Shown here in pieces: positions 42,895 through 52,233 of a DNA stretch of 64,000 nucleotides. The stretch lies in assembly GCF_022803015.1 (NCBI RefSeq), contig NZ_JAFKON010000002.1, positions 310,001 to 374,000 on the forward strand. The letters are read 5' to 3'. A program made the position numbers and the translations under genes. This stretch comes from Arthrobacter humicola. GTDB lineage: Bacteria > Actinomycetota > Actinomycetes > Actinomycetales > Micrococcaceae. Under the pieces are notes generated by a model that worked only from the letters and a program-made list of their open reading frames with translations, made no database searches and was not told where the DNA came from. Position 1 is the first letter of the stretch; the number at the start of each line of letters is the position of its first letter.

Positions 42895-44115
42895 CTAGTG
42901 GGCCACGGCGGCGGCGCCGTGTTCGTCGATCAGGGCGCCGGTTTCGAAGCGCTCGAGTGCAAAGGGCTTGTTGAGTTTGTGCGGTTCTCCGGTGGCGATC
43001 GTGTGGGCGAACGTCAGCCCGGCCGCCGGTGTGCCCTTGAATCCGCCGGTGCCCCAGCCGCAGTTGACGAACATGTTTTCCACCGGGGTGGTGCCTACGA
43101 TCGGGGAGGCATCCAGGGTGGTGTCAACGATCCCGCCCCAGGTCCGGAGCACGTGGGCCCGGGCGAAGATCGGGAAGAGTTCGACGGCGGCTGCCATCTG
43201 GTGCTCGATCACGTGGAAGGATCCGCGCTGGCCGTAGCCGTTGTAGGAGTCCACGCCGGCGCCCATGACCAGTTCGCCCTTGTGCGCCTGGGAGACGTAG
43301 ACGTGGACGTGGTTGGACATGACGACGGTGGGGTGGACGGGCTCGTGGAGCTCGGACACGAGTGCCTGGAGGGGGTGGGACTGGATGGGGAGCCGGAATC
43401 CGGCCATTTCGGCAAGCACCGAGCTGTGCCCGGCGGCGCAGAGTCCGACCTTTTCGGTGTTGATGGTGCCGCGGGTGGTCTTGACCCCGGTGACGCGGTT
43501 GCCGTCCTTGATGAAGCCGGTGACCTCGCAGTTCTGGATGATGTCCACGCCGAGCTCGTCGCATTTGCGGGCGAACGCCCAGGCGACGTGGTCGTGCTTG
43601 GCGATGCCGGCGCGCGGCTGGTAGGTGGCGCCCATGACCGGGTAGCGGATGTTGTCGTTGATGTTCAGGATGGGGCAGAGTTCCTTGACCTGCTGCGGGT
43701 CCAGCCACTCGGCGTCGACGCCGTTGAGTTTGTTGGCCCCGACGCGGCGGACGCTTTCGCGGACGTCGCCCAGGGTGTGGGCCAGGTTCATGACCCCGCG
43801 CTGGCTGAACAGGAAGTCGTATTCGAGTTCTTCGGGCAGGATCTCCCAGAGTTTCAGGGCGTGCTCGTAGATCGCCGCACTCTCGTCCCAGAGGTAGTTG
43901 GAGCGGATGATGGTGGTGTTCCGGGCCATGTTCCCGCCGGCCAGCCAGCCTTTTTCCAGGATGGCGATGTTGGTCATCCCGTGGTTCTTGGCCAGGTAAT
44001 ACGCCGTCGCCAGTCCATGTCCGCCGCCGCCCACAATCACGGCGTCGTAGCTCTTCTTGGGGTCCGGGTTGCGCCAGAGGAAGTCCGGGTGCTCCGGCAG
44101 GTGTTCGGTGGTCAT
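42895..44115 (-). CDS. soxB: Heterotetrameric sarcosine oxidase, beta subunit
   Basis: This 406-residue flavoprotein has the FAD site [19 protein letters not shown] near residue 26 and the region [18 protein letters not shown], whose His is the expected FMN attachment site. The C-terminal [16 protein letters not shown] closes the FAD site. It carries out sarcosine oxidation. The start overlaps the glyA stop by 4 bp. Confidence 0.95.
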   Translation of the reverse strand: MTTEHLPEHPDFLWRNPDPKKSYDAVIVGGGGHGLATAYYLAKNHGMTNIAILEKGWLAGGNMARNTTIIRSNYLWDESAAIYEHALKLWEILPEELEYDFLFSQRGVMNLAHTLGDVRESVRRVGANKLNGVDAEWLDPQQVKELCPILNINDNIRYPVMGATYQPRAGIAKHDHVAWAFARKCDELGVDIIQNCEVTGFIKDGNRVTGVKTTRGTINTEKVGLCAAGHSSVLAEMAGFRLPIQSHPLQALVSELHEPVHPTVVMSNHVHVYVSQAHKGELVMGAGVDSYNGYGQRGSFHVIEHQMAAAVELFPIFARAHVLRTWGGIVDTTLDASPIVGTTPVENMFVNCGWGTGGFKGTPAAGLTFAHTIATGEPHKLNKPFALERFETGALIDEHGAAAVAH

Positions 44116-45452
44116 TGTGCTGCTCCAATCAGTTCTGCCTCAAGCCCGGTCGCCGGCGTGCCGGTGCCGAGATGCGGGTAAAGGGGGAACCGGTCCGCGA
44201 GGGCGCTGACGCGTCCACGCAGTTCAGCGGCGGTTTGGTCGCTGAGTTCGTCCCCGGGCGCCTGCGAGATGAGGGCGGAGGCGATGATGTCCGCCACCTC
44301 GGTGAACTCCGCGGCACCGAAGCCGCGGGTGGCCAGGGCGGGGGTGCCGATCCGCAGCCCGGAGGACACCATGGGCGGGCGGGGATCGAAGGGGACGGCG
44401 TTGCGGTTGACGGTGATGCCGATCCGGTGGAGCCGGTCTTCGGCCTGCTGCCCGTCCAGTTCCGAGTCCCGCAGGTCCACCAGGACCAGGTGCACATCGG
44501 TGCCGCCGTTGACCACGGAGATCCCGGCCGCCGCGACGTCGTCCTTCAGGAGCCGGGACGCGAGGATCCCGGCGCCTTCGAGCGTGCGCTCCTGGCGTTC
44601 CTTGAACTCCGGTGACGCCGCGATCTTGAAGGCCACGGCCTTGGCCGCGATCACGTGTTCCAGCGGGCCGCCCTGCTGGCCGGGGAACACAGCGCTGTTG
44701 ATCTTGCGTGCGTACTCCTCCTTGGCCAGGATCACGCCGCCGCGCGGTCCGCCGAGGGTCTTGTGCGTGGTGGTGGTGACGACGTCGGCGTAGGGGACCG
44801 GGTTCGGGTGAAGCCCGGCGGCCACGAGGCCGGCGAAGTGTGCCATGTCCACCATGAGGTAGGCGCCCACGAGATCGGCGATGCGCCGGAACTCGGCGAA
44901 GTCCAGCTGCCGGGAGTAGGCGGACCAGCCGGCCACGATCATCTTGGGCCGGTGTTCAAGGGCCAGGGCCTCCACTTCGGCCATGTCCACCAGGTGGTTG
45001 TGCTCGCTCACGTGGTACGGGACCACGTTGTAGAGCTTGCCGGAGAAGTTGATCTTCATCCCGTGGGTGAGGTGGCCGCCGTGGGCCAGGGCCAGTCCCA
45101 TGATGGTGTCGCCCGGTTCCAGGAGGGCAAACATGGCGGCGGCGTTGGCCTGCGCGCCGGAGTGCGGCTGGACGTTGGCGTACTCGGCGCCGAACAGGGC
45201 CTTGACCCGGTCGATCGCGAGCTGTTCGATCACGTCGACGTGCTCGCAGCCGCCGTAGTAGCGCTTGCCCGGGTAGCCCTCGGCGTACTTGTTGGTCAGC
45301 ACCGAACCCTGTGCCTCCATGACCCCGGCGGGGGCGAAGTTCTCGGACGCAATCATTTCCAGGGTGGACTGCTGGCGCTTCAGTTCGTGCGCCACGGCCT
45401 CTTCGACCTCGGGATCGACTACGGAAAGTCGCTCGTTCAACTGCTCAACCAC
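44112..45452 (-). CDS. glyA: Serine hydroxymethyltransferase
   Basis: This 446-residue PLP enzyme has [25 protein letters not shown] and the PLP lysine in [14 protein letters not shown]. It joins glycine and methylene-THF to serine. As the first gene of the operon it uses both products of sarcosine oxidase. A genome of this kind usually has a second housekeeping copy, so this one is probably catabolic. A GntR-type dyad lies upstream. Confidence 0.95.
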   Translation of the reverse strand: MVEQLNERLSVVDPEVEEAVAHELKRQQSTLEMIASENFAPAGVMEAQGSVLTNKYAEGYPGKRYYGGCEHVDVIEQLAIDRVKALFGAEYANVQPHSGAQANAAAMFALLEPGDTIMGLALAHGGHLTHGMKINFSGKLYNVVPYHVSEHNHLVDMAEVEALALEHRPKMIVAGWSAYSRQLDFAEFRRIADLVGAYLMVDMAHFAGLVAAGLHPNPVPYADVVTTTTHKTLGGPRGGVILAKEEYARKINSAVFPGQQGGPLEHVIAAKAVAFKIAASPEFKERQERTLEGAGILASRLLKDDVAAAGISVVNGGTDVHLVLVDLRDSELDGQQAEDRLHRIGITVNRNAVPFDPRPPMVSSGLRIGTPALATRGFGAAEFTEVADIIASALISQAPGDELSDQTAAELRGRVSALADRFPLYPHLGTGTPATGLEAELIGAAQ

Positions 45453-45467
45453 GGTTGCTCCTTTGAA

Positions 45468-45514
45468 ATACCACTATTGCTATGACTGATATATCAGTGT
45501 GAGAACAATGGTAT
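45468..45514. promoter_or_regulatory. Extended dyad in the glyA/GntR divergent promoter
   Basis: The perfect 14-bp core ACTGATATATCAGT (45485-45498) is flanked by ATACCA...TGGTAT arms at 45468 and 45514. The dyad spans the space between the two starts and is probably the GntR operator. Confidence 0.7.
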
Positions 45515-45569
45515 GATTGCGATCACACCAGAGTCAATAGCTGGAAGCCAAGTGGAACCAGGCTTCCGG

Positions 45570-45601
45570 TTGAAATCCAGAAACGTTGAAATCCAGAAAC
45601 G
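45570..45601. repeat. Perfect tandem repeat, two copies of 16 bp
   Basis: TTGAAATCCAGAAACG occurs twice without spacing, 11 bp before the GTG start of the GntR gene. It may be a recent duplication in the leader. Confidence 0.85.
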
Positions 45602-45611
45602 GAGCCGAGCT

Positions 45612-46283
45612 GTGAATGCACTCACCGTCCTGCCGCCCGCAGAGGACGAAGCCATCTCCCAGGCGGAGGCCGCGTACAGGCAGTTGCGCGACAAGCTGAT
45701 CATGCTCGAAATCCGGCCGGGCGAACCCATCAATGACGGGCAGCTCGCCGCCGAGCTCGGGTTCGGCCGTACTCCAGTGCGCGAAGCGATCAAGCGGCTG
45801 GAAGTGGACCACCTGGTGGTTTCATACCCGCGAAGGGGAACCTTTGCCACCACCGTGGACTTCACGGAACTGGCCGATGTCTCGGAAATCCGGGAACTGC
45901 TGGAACCCCTGGCGGCGCGGCGGGCGGCAACGCGGGCCAACGCCGCCATGCGCCGCGAACTGCTGGATGTCGCCAAGACCATTGCAGAACTGGCCCCGAG
46001 CCCAGCAGAGTCCCGGGAGCTGATGCGCTACGACCTGACGGTGCACCGCCTGATCTACCGGGCCGCAGCCAACCCGCACCTGGAGGATACGCTGATCCGC
46101 TACGACAATCTGGCCACGCGCATCTGGTGCCTGGTCCTGGACAAGGTCCCCTCGGTCAGCGGCCACATTAGCGAGCACGTGGAGCTGCTCAAGGCGGTGG
46201 CCGAGGGCGACGCGGACAGGGCCGGCGAACTCGCCCTGCACCACGTCACCAGCTTCGAGGAGACCATCCGCAAGGTCCTCTAG
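45612..46283 (+). CDS. GntR-family regulator, FCD (FadR C-terminal) subfamily
   Basis: This 223-residue protein has a GntR winged helix (YRQLRDKLIMLEIRPGEPIN, then LGFGRTPVREAIKRLEVDHL) and an FCD effector domain with metal-type residues in YDLTVHRLIYRAA and SEHVELLKAV. The GTG start has GGAG seven bases upstream; a longer ATG start is possible but would include the tandem repeat. It is divergent from glyA-sox and probably represses it, with sarcosine or a related compound as ligand. Confidence 0.9.
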   Translation: MNALTVLPPAEDEAISQAEAAYRQLRDKLIMLEIRPGEPINDGQLAAELGFGRTPVREAIKRLEVDHLVVSYPRRGTFATTVDFTELADVSEIRELLEPLAARRAATRANAAMRRELLDVAKTIAELAPSPAESRELMRYDLTVHRLIYRAAANPHLEDTLIRYDNLATRIWCLVLDKVPSVSGHISEHVELLKAVAEGDADRAGELALHHVTSFEETIRKVL

Positions 46284-46310
46284 GTCCGGACGGGGGACCC
46301 TCCCGCCGAG

Positions 46311-46370
46311 GTCGCCGGAAGCGTGCGGGCTCGCCTTAAGCTTCCGGCGAGCCCGCACGTGACCGGCGAC
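46311..46370. terminator. Large two-step hairpin after the GntR gene
   Basis: An inner 14-bp stem (CGTGCGGGCTCGCC with GGCGAGCCCGCACG, loop 46336-46345) lies inside an outer 8-bp stem GTCGCCGG/CCGGCGAC. No T-tract follows. It is probably a two-way terminator or a structured repeat. Confidence 0.65.
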
Positions 46371-46425
46371 TTCGACCACGACGGGCGCCCGAGTCGCCGC
46401 CGCAGTGGATTAGAGTTCCGGAACT

Positions 46426-46539
46426 TCAGCCGTTTTTCTTCCAGCGCTTCGGCCACTTCACGTTCATCAGGAGCAGCCCCAGCAGGAGCGAATCAACGGT
46501 CATGATTGCGGCCATGAGATAGGCCCACCCGGCCATCAT
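46426..46539 (-). CDS. 37-residue single-span membrane peptide
   Basis: The frame reads MMAGWAYLMAAIMTVDSLLL, then GLLLMNVKWPKRWKKNG. A hydrophobic helix of about 25 residues is followed by a basic tail, so it looks like a small membrane protein with a cytosolic C-terminus. Its start overlaps the stop of an 18-residue upstream frame by 4 bp (ATGA), which has a strong ribosome site. It lies between the GntR and MHS genes, on the other strand. Expression is unproven. Confidence 0.45.
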   Translation of the reverse strand: MMAGWAYLMAAIMTVDSLLLGLLLMNVKWPKRWKKNG

Positions 46540-46592
46540 GGCTCGACCGCCGACCGGCGGCCTGAAGTGCGCGTACGTACCAGAATGCCCAT
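46536..46592 (-). CDS. 18-residue leader peptide coupled to the small membrane protein
   Basis: The frame MGILVRTRTSGRRSAVEP is short, basic and preceded by AGGAGATCGTC, a good ribosome site. Its TGA overlaps the next ATG, so it could feed ribosomes to the membrane peptide by coupling. A sequence change joining both frames is another reading. Confidence 0.35.
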   Translation of the reverse strand: MGILVRTRTSGRRSAVEP

Positions 46593-46724
46593 GACGATCT
46601 CCTGACGTGGATCCCCCCAGTCACTCGATAGTCCACTTAGTGTGCCATCGCGCCGGACTGGGCGGAACCGCGGCGCCGCCCGGCTCAAGCTTTCCCCAAG
46701 TTGACGGACACGTCGCGCAATTTA

Positions 46725-46894
46725 TGCAACACCGTTTCGTTCATTGCAACTATTGTTGTGCGGTCCGGCTGGGTGCCCGCGGCGCTGTCTTGGTGTCTCA
46801 TCCAGATTGATCCGCGTAAGAGAAATCACAAAAAGCATTGACTGTGTCATGCGTCACGCCTAATCTGGTGCAACAGCGTTGCACTGATTGCAAC
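46725..46894 (+). promoter_or_regulatory. Promoter and repeated TGCAAC operators of the MHS-creatinase genes
   Basis: TTGACT (46838-46843), a 17-bp spacer and TAATCT (46861-46866) form a near-ideal promoter. The perfect dyad GTGCAAC-AGC-GTTGCAC (46868-46884) covers the expected start site. Further TGCAAC boxes lie at 46725, 46745 and 46889. This suits an IclR regulator, probably the one at 49.7 kb. The remainder of 46593-46917 has no gene. Confidence 0.75.
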
Positions 46895-46917
46895 TCCCAA
46901 AACTCTTTGGTGGACAC

Positions 46918-48327
46918 ATGAGTAACGAAAATTTCTCCCCGTCGACACTTGCGGGGTCGAGCAGCCCAGAGTCGAATAGCGGGCATGGCAGTACTTCCTC
47001 CGGACAGGCCACGGTGAGCGGCCGGGCGGCCCCGGGCGGGCACGATCCCGCAGTCAGCAAGGAAACCCGACGGCGGGTGGTCGCCGCAAGTTTCATCGGA
47101 AACTTCGTCGAATGGTTCGACTACGCCGTCTACGGCTACCTGGCCGCAACCATCGCCGCGGTCTTCTTCCCCGAGTCCAATCCCCAGACCGCGCTTCTGC
47201 TGACTTTCGCCCTCTTCGCCATCTCGTTCCTGGTGCGGCCGCTCGGCGGCTTTGTTTGGGGCCACATCGGTGACCGGGTGGGGCGCCGGACCGCGCTTTC
47301 CCTGTCAATCCTGATCATGTCCGGAGCGACCTTCTGCATCGCCCTCATCCCGGGGTACAACTCCATCGGCATCTGGGCGCCGATCCTTCTCCTGGTGGTG
47401 CGCGTCGTCCAGGGCTTCTCCGCCTCGGGCGAATACGCCGGCGCGTCCGCCTTCCTGGTGGAGTATGCCCCGGCCAACAAGCGCGGCCTCTACGCAGCGG
47501 TGGTTCCGGCCAGCACGGCCGCGGGCCTGCTGCTGGGTTCCCTGCTCGCGGGCCTTTTGACCATCCTGCTCACCGCCGAGGCGATGCAGAGCTGGGGGTG
47601 GCGCCTGCCGTTCCTGCTCGCCGCCCCGATGGGCCTGATCGGACGCTACATCCGCACCAAGCTCGAAGACACCCCGGTGTTCCGCGAACTGGCAGAGGAG
47701 GATCATGCCATCAAGGCCCCGGTATCCAGCCTCTTCCGGAACCACTGGCGGTTGCTGCTGAAGGCCGTCGGAGCAGTGCTGCTCAACGCCGTCGGGTTCT
47801 ACGTGATCCTCAGTTACATGCCGACCTACCTGTCCTCGGAACTGGGACTCGGCGCTGCCGAATCTTTCCTGGCCACCACCATCGCACTCGTGACGTACAT
47901 CGGGTTCATCTTCCTGACCGGAATGCTCTCGGACCGCTACGGCCGCAAAAAGGTCCTCATTGCCGCCTCCTTGAGCTTCATCGTGCTGACCGTGCCGGCC
48001 TTCGCCCTGCTGGGCACCGGGAACTTCCTGGTGATCGTCCTGGTCCAGATCCTGCTGGGCGGCATGCTCACGCTCAATGACGGCACGCTTCCGAGCTTCC
48101 TGGCGGAAATGTTCCCCACCCGCGTCCGCTACAGCGGCTTCGCCGTCAGTTTCAATCTCTCCAACGCGCTCTTCGGCGGCACCGCGCCGTTCATGGCGAC
48201 CCTCCTGATCGCCGCGACGGCCAATGCCCTGGCGCCTGCCTGGTACCTCGCCGGCGCCGCGGTCATCTCCTTGATCGCCGTCATCCTCTCTCGTGAAACC
48301 AGCAAGGAACCGCTGCGCCACGAGTAG
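46918..48327 (+). CDS. MHS-family MFS transporter (ProP-like), probable creatine/betaine-type uptake
   Basis: This 469-residue protein has about 12 membrane helices and the MHS motifs ASFIGNFVEWFDYAVYGYLA at the N-terminus and GHIGDRVGRRTALSLSILIM in loop 2-3. The family moves osmolytes, dicarboxylates and amines by proton symport. It lies 61 bp before creatinase on the same strand and shares its promoter, so creatine or sarcosine is the likely substrate. The first 50 residues are a Ser/Gly-rich tail. Confidence 0.85.
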   Translation: MSNENFSPSTLAGSSSPESNSGHGSTSSGQATVSGRAAPGGHDPAVSKETRRRVVAASFIGNFVEWFDYAVYGYLAATIAAVFFPESNPQTALLLTFALFAISFLVRPLGGFVWGHIGDRVGRRTALSLSILIMSGATFCIALIPGYNSIGIWAPILLLVVRVVQGFSASGEYAGASAFLVEYAPANKRGLYAAVVPASTAAGLLLGSLLAGLLTILLTAEAMQSWGWRLPFLLAAPMGLIGRYIRTKLEDTPVFRELAEEDHAIKAPVSSLFRNHWRLLLKAVGAVLLNAVGFYVILSYMPTYLSSELGLGAAESFLATTIALVTYIGFIFLTGMLSDRYGRKKVLIAASLSFIVLTVPAFALLGTGNFLVIVLVQILLGGMLTLNDGTLPSFLAEMFPTRVRYSGFAVSFNLSNALFGGTAPFMATLLIAATANALAPAWYLAGAAVISLIAVILSRETSKEPLRHE

Positions 48328-48388
48328 TCCCGGCCGACGCCCACATTTTCCCTCCTAAGAAATCAAACCGCAGAAAGGCACCACCATC

Positions 48389-49645
48389 ATGACCATCGCA
48401 ACGTCCAACAACGCTTCGTCCATCGCCGAACTGGAGCGACTGAAAGTCCTGCACAACGGGCAGAAGGAAGAGCTGACCTTTTCCAACGCCGAATTTGAGC
48501 GCCGGCTCGGCGGACTGCGCCGCATCATGGCCGATAAGGACCTGGACGCCGTCGTCCTGACCAGCTACCACTCCATTAAGTACTACTCCGACTTCCTCTT
48601 TACCTACTTCGGCCGGTCCTACGCCATGGTGGTCACGAAGGACGACACCGTGACCGTCACGGCCAACATCGACGCCGGCATGCCGTGGCGGCGCAGCTAT
48701 GGCGACAACGTGGTGTACACGGACTGGCGCCGGGACAACTACATCTTCGCCATCCAGGAGGCGCTGCGCACCCGCGGCATCAACCCCCGCCGGCTCGGCG
48801 TCGAAGACGATTCGCTCCCGCTGGATAACCGCAACAAGATCCAGGCGGCCTTCGCGGGAGCCACCCTGGTGGACGTCGCCCAGGCGGCGATGCGCCAGCG
48901 GATGATCAAGTCGGCCGAAGAGATCGAGGTGATCAAGCACGGGGCCCGCATCGGTGACCTGGGCGGCGAAGCCATCCGCAACGCCATCACCGCCGGCATC
49001 ACCGAATATGAGGTCGCCCTGATCGGCACCGAAGCCATGGTCCACGAAATCGCGCGGACGTTCCCGGACTCGGAAATCCGTGACACCTGGGTGTGGTTCC
49101 AGTCCGGCATCAACACCGACGGCGCCCACAACTGGGCCACCACGCGCAAGATCCAGGAACACGACATCCTGTCCCTGAACTGCTTCCCCATGACCTCCGG
49201 CTACTACACCGCGCTGGAGCGCACATTGTTCTTCGGCGAACCCGACGCCCGCTCCCTTGAGCTGTGGAACATCAACGTGGAAGTCCACAAGCGCGGCCTC
49301 GAGCTCATCAAGCCCGGAGCTGTCTGCAAGGACATCGCCGCCGAGCTGAACGAGATCTACGTCAGCCACGGACTTCTCGCCAACCGGACGTTCGGCTACG
49401 GACACTCCTTCGGCGTCCTGAGCCACTACTACGGCCGCGAAGCCGGACTGGAACTCCGCGAGGACATCGACACCGTGCTCGAGCCCGGCATGGTGGTCTC
49501 CATGGAACCCATGATCACCGTCCTGGACGGCCAGCCCGGCGCAGGCGGCTACCGTGAGCACGACATCCTGGTGGTCGGCGAAGACGGAGCCGAGAACATC
49601 ACGAAGTTCCCGTTCGGCCCCGAATACAACATCATCGGAGCCTGA
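48389..49645 (+). CDS. Creatinase (creatine amidinohydrolase)
   Basis: This 418-residue protein belongs to the pita-bread M24 family without the metal ligands of peptidases. The catalytic His of creatinase is in FQSGINTDGAHNWATTR, and FGYGHSFGVLSHYYGREAG and VLEPGMVVSMEPMI match creatinases from soil bacteria. It converts creatine to sarcosine and urea. GAAAGGC precedes the ATG. The sarcosine oxidase operon is close by. A strong terminator follows. Confidence 0.9.
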   Translation: MTIATSNNASSIAELERLKVLHNGQKEELTFSNAEFERRLGGLRRIMADKDLDAVVLTSYHSIKYYSDFLFTYFGRSYAMVVTKDDTVTVTANIDAGMPWRRSYGDNVVYTDWRRDNYIFAIQEALRTRGINPRRLGVEDDSLPLDNRNKIQAAFAGATLVDVAQAAMRQRMIKSAEEIEVIKHGARIGDLGGEAIRNAITAGITEYEVALIGTEAMVHEIARTFPDSEIRDTWVWFQSGINTDGAHNWATTRKIQEHDILSLNCFPMTSGYYTALERTLFFGEPDARSLELWNINVEVHKRGLELIKPGAVCKDIAAELNEIYVSHGLLANRTFGYGHSFGVLSHYYGREAGLELREDIDTVLEPGMVVSMEPMITVLDGQPGAGGYREHDILVVGEDGAENITKFPFGPEYNIIGA

Positions 49646-49671
49646 GGCGCCCAGACCCCCTGAAGGCAGGA

Positions 49672-49712
49672 CCCAGAAGCGGCGCCACGTCCACCGTGGC
49701 GCCGCTTTTGGG
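49672..49712 (+). terminator. Terminator after creatinase
   Basis: AAGCGGCGCCACG and CGTGGCGCCGCTT form a perfect 13-bp stem with a TCCAC loop, followed by TTTTGGG. The CCCA/TGGG flanks extend it. Confidence 0.85.
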
Positions 49713-49727
49713 CCCTCATGCGGAATG

Positions 49728-50549
49728 ATGGTAGACACCATGACCCCAGCAGAATCTCCCGGGACCACCGGAAACGGCGACACCAAGGGCACCTCCGTCA
49801 TCGTCAACGCCATCGCCGTGCTGCGAACCTTCACGGCGGACGAACCGTTGCTCGGAGTCACCGAGATCGCCAACCGGGTGGGCCTGCACAAGAGCACGGT
49901 TTCCCGGATCCTGGCCACGTTCGAACAGGAACACCTGGTGGAACGTGATCCGGAAACCCGCCGCTTCCGGCTGGGGCTGGGACTGATCGCCGTCGCCGGG
50001 CCGTTGCTGGCCGAACTGGAAGAACGGCGGGTGGCGTATCCCGTCCTGCGTGAACTCACCGAACAGACCGGCGAAACCAGCGCCCTCATGGTGTGGAACG
50101 GCGCAGAGTCAATGTGCGTGGAGCAGATCGCCAGCCACCACCAGATCAAGCACACCACCCCGCTGGGAGCCCGGTACACCGACGCCATGAGCGCCTCCGT
50201 GCAGGTCTTCCTTGCCGCAGCGCCCGTCGAACGCGTCCGTGTGCTCCTGCGCAGCGGGGCGATCAGCTACCCGGGACTCGATGATGCGGGCCTGGATGGC
50301 TACCAGATCAAGCTCAAGGACGTGACGGCCCGGGGCTGGGCCATCAACTACGGCGAATCCTCCATCGATGAAGTGGGCGTCGCCGCTCCCGTCCACGACC
50401 ACCGCGGCGACATCGTGGCGGCCGTCCTGATCTCGGCGCCCCGGTTCCGCGTCTCACGCGAGGCTCTGCAGAGCCTGGGCGAAGCGTGCGCTGCTGCGGC
50501 CGACAAAATCACCAGCCGGCTGGGCGGGCGCGCGTCCAGCAACGGCTAG
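49728..50549 (+). CDS. IclR-family transcriptional regulator
   Basis: This protein of about 273 residues has an IclR helix-turn-helix (LLGVTEIANRVGLHKSTVSR, then ILATFEQEHLVERD) and an effector domain (SALMVWNGAESMCVEQIASH, AINYGESSIDEVGVAAPVHD). It follows the creatinase terminator and likely controls the MHS-creatinase promoter. ATG codons at 49725, 49728 and 49740 are possible starts; the choice is uncertain. Confidence 0.88.
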   Translation: MVDTMTPAESPGTTGNGDTKGTSVIVNAIAVLRTFTADEPLLGVTEIANRVGLHKSTVSRILATFEQEHLVERDPETRRFRLGLGLIAVAGPLLAELEERRVAYPVLRELTEQTGETSALMVWNGAESMCVEQIASHHQIKHTTPLGARYTDAMSASVQVFLAAAPVERVRVLLRSGAISYPGLDDAGLDGYQIKLKDVTARGWAINYGESSIDEVGVAAPVHDHRGDIVAAVLISAPRFRVSREALQSLGEACAAAADKITSRLGGRASSNG

Positions 50550-50581
50550 CGCGGCCCGCGCCCTAGCGCGGCGCACAAACT

Positions 50582-52126
50582 TCAGCTGAGCCGGGCCAGC
50601 CGCGCGGCCAAATGCAACGCCGCGAGCCGGCCCGTCCGCCGGGGGTCGCCGCCGCACAGCTCGAAGATCCGCTGCAGCCGTTGATGCATCGATTGCCGCT
50701 CCACGTGCAGTTCCCTCGCCGCCTGGGCCGTGTTGCAGCCGGAATCCAACCACATGGCCAGGGTGCCAAGCAGCCGGGAATTGCGTTGCTCATCATAATC
50801 CAAGAGAGCCCCCAGCTGCTGGCGCACGAAGTTCCGCCGTTGGCCAGGGTCCAGGCTTCCCACGGCAAGGCGTTCGACGGCGAATGCCTCGCAATCGATC
50901 ACGGGACTGTGCGGACCTTGGGTTCCCGTATGTGGTTGCCCCAGCGCGCCCGCCAATTCCAGGGTCAGCCTGGCCTCCGACAAGGACCAGGGGGCTTCCG
51001 AAATCCCGACGGCCACCGGGCCGACGGCAACCAGCGTGTCTGATGGGGCCGGTAGCGCCCGCAGGCCAGCCAGAAGTGCGTCCCTGCTGTCCAGCGGACT
51101 ATCGCCCGGGAGGACCACCACCGCCAGCAGCTCGGCATTATCGACATAGGTTGCGCTGGGCTGCGCCCGCCGGGCCAAGAGCTGCTCCACAGAAGCGCGG
51201 AGGTGTTGGAGCATGCCGGAGCGGACCATGATGGCCACGATTGTGGCACCCGGCGGAATCCCGGCCGCGGAAGCCAATTGCTGGAGCCGCCAGGCCTGGC
51301 TGCCGGAATCAATCGCGCGAAGCAGGGCCGCCCCTGCGACTTCCTTGAGCCCGGGGGACATTCGCTGCAGCAACGCCAGGGCCAGGATGTCGACAGAACG
51401 ATTTCCGGCCGTCCGGGCCAGGTTTTGGTCCTCGTCCGCCGGGACCCGCAGCAACAGCTGAGCCGCAAGGATGCCGCGGATCGGCACGTCGATGTGAATC
51501 AGGCGTGCCTGCTCCTGCGGCCCACCGGTGGAGGCATCGGGGTCGGCGGCCTCGGCCCGCCCCGGGCTTGCGCTGGCCAGGGTCGCGCCGGCTATGGACG
51601 TCAGCGTCACCTCGGCATTGATGATGCCGGCCAGCACGGCGAGGATCCGGTCCAGGCCGCCGCCGTGCGCCAGTTCGACAGCCATCGCGTGACTGGCCTC
51701 ATCGGCCCGCCGCAATTGGGACACCGAGTCACTGACCAGCATCGAATTAATGGCCTGCGTGACTCCGACGAACGGCACCACCCCGCGAAGTTCGATCAGC
51801 GGAAGGCCGGCTGCTTCGGCGGCCGCCACCATTGAGGACGGCAGGGACGGCAGGGCGGACCCGGTTTCGATAGCTACGGCGGCAACGCCCCGCTCCGCCA
51901 GTTGGCGGATGTAGTTGACCTGCCGCTCCTCCGAGGCGAGGGCCAGGGCTTCTCCGCCCGTCAGCAGAAGTTCCCCGCCGGCCAGCAGGGGCGCGATATC
52001 AATGATTTCACTGGAGTGGATCCACCGCAGCTGCGCCCGGGCGGCGGCCCTGGCCGCGGCGCGGACAATGGGGTCGGCGGCCGCCATGGTCGGATGTTTC
52101 AGGACGTCTTGAAGAAGGATGGACAT
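50582..52126 (-). CDS. PucR-family transcriptional regulator
   Basis: This 514-residue protein has an N-terminal purine-catabolism regulator domain (about residues 1-125: MSILLQDVLKHPTMAAADPI, then GGELLLTGGEAL) and a C-terminal helix-turn-helix of the PucR type (TLAMWLDSGCNTAQAARELH, then VERQSMHQRLQRI). It is divergent from the NCS1 permease. PucR proteins activate purine, allantoin and related genes, so it probably controls the permease and deacetylase genes. GGAG precedes the ATG. Confidence 0.88.
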   Translation of the reverse strand: MSILLQDVLKHPTMAAADPIVRAAARAAARAQLRWIHSSEIIDIAPLLAGGELLLTGGEALALASEERQVNYIRQLAERGVAAVAIETGSALPSLPSSMVAAAEAAGLPLIELRGVVPFVGVTQAINSMLVSDSVSQLRRADEASHAMAVELAHGGGLDRILAVLAGIINAEVTLTSIAGATLASASPGRAEAADPDASTGGPQEQARLIHIDVPIRGILAAQLLLRVPADEDQNLARTAGNRSVDILALALLQRMSPGLKEVAGAALLRAIDSGSQAWRLQQLASAAGIPPGATIVAIMVRSGMLQHLRASVEQLLARRAQPSATYVDNAELLAVVVLPGDSPLDSRDALLAGLRALPAPSDTLVAVGPVAVGISEAPWSLSEARLTLELAGALGQPHTGTQGPHSPVIDCEAFAVERLAVGSLDPGQRRNFVRQQLGALLDYDEQRNSRLLGTLAMWLDSGCNTAQAARELHVERQSMHQRLQRIFELCGGDPRRTGRLAALHLAARLARLS

Positions 52127-52233
52127 TACACTCCGTCGCGTTGCTCTGGGTATATTTAGACACATTGTATATAGTCGCATGTGGCCCACGACACATAATC
52201 TTGAGGAATCCCACACATCCTCGGAGGCTCCAC
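52127..52233. promoter_or_regulatory. AT-rich divergent promoter of PucR and NCS1 genes
   Basis: The 107-bp spacer is the most AT-rich point nearby and has GTATAT repeats at 52148 and 52167. It should hold both promoters and the PucR site, but no clear dyad is seen. Confidence 0.4.

Noticed and set aside
48281..50188. Long minus-strand reading frame (635 codons) across creatinase and IclR
   Set aside because: It is the antisense shadow of two well-supported plus-strand genes; its protein has no domain and low-complexity composition typical of GC-rich antisense frames.
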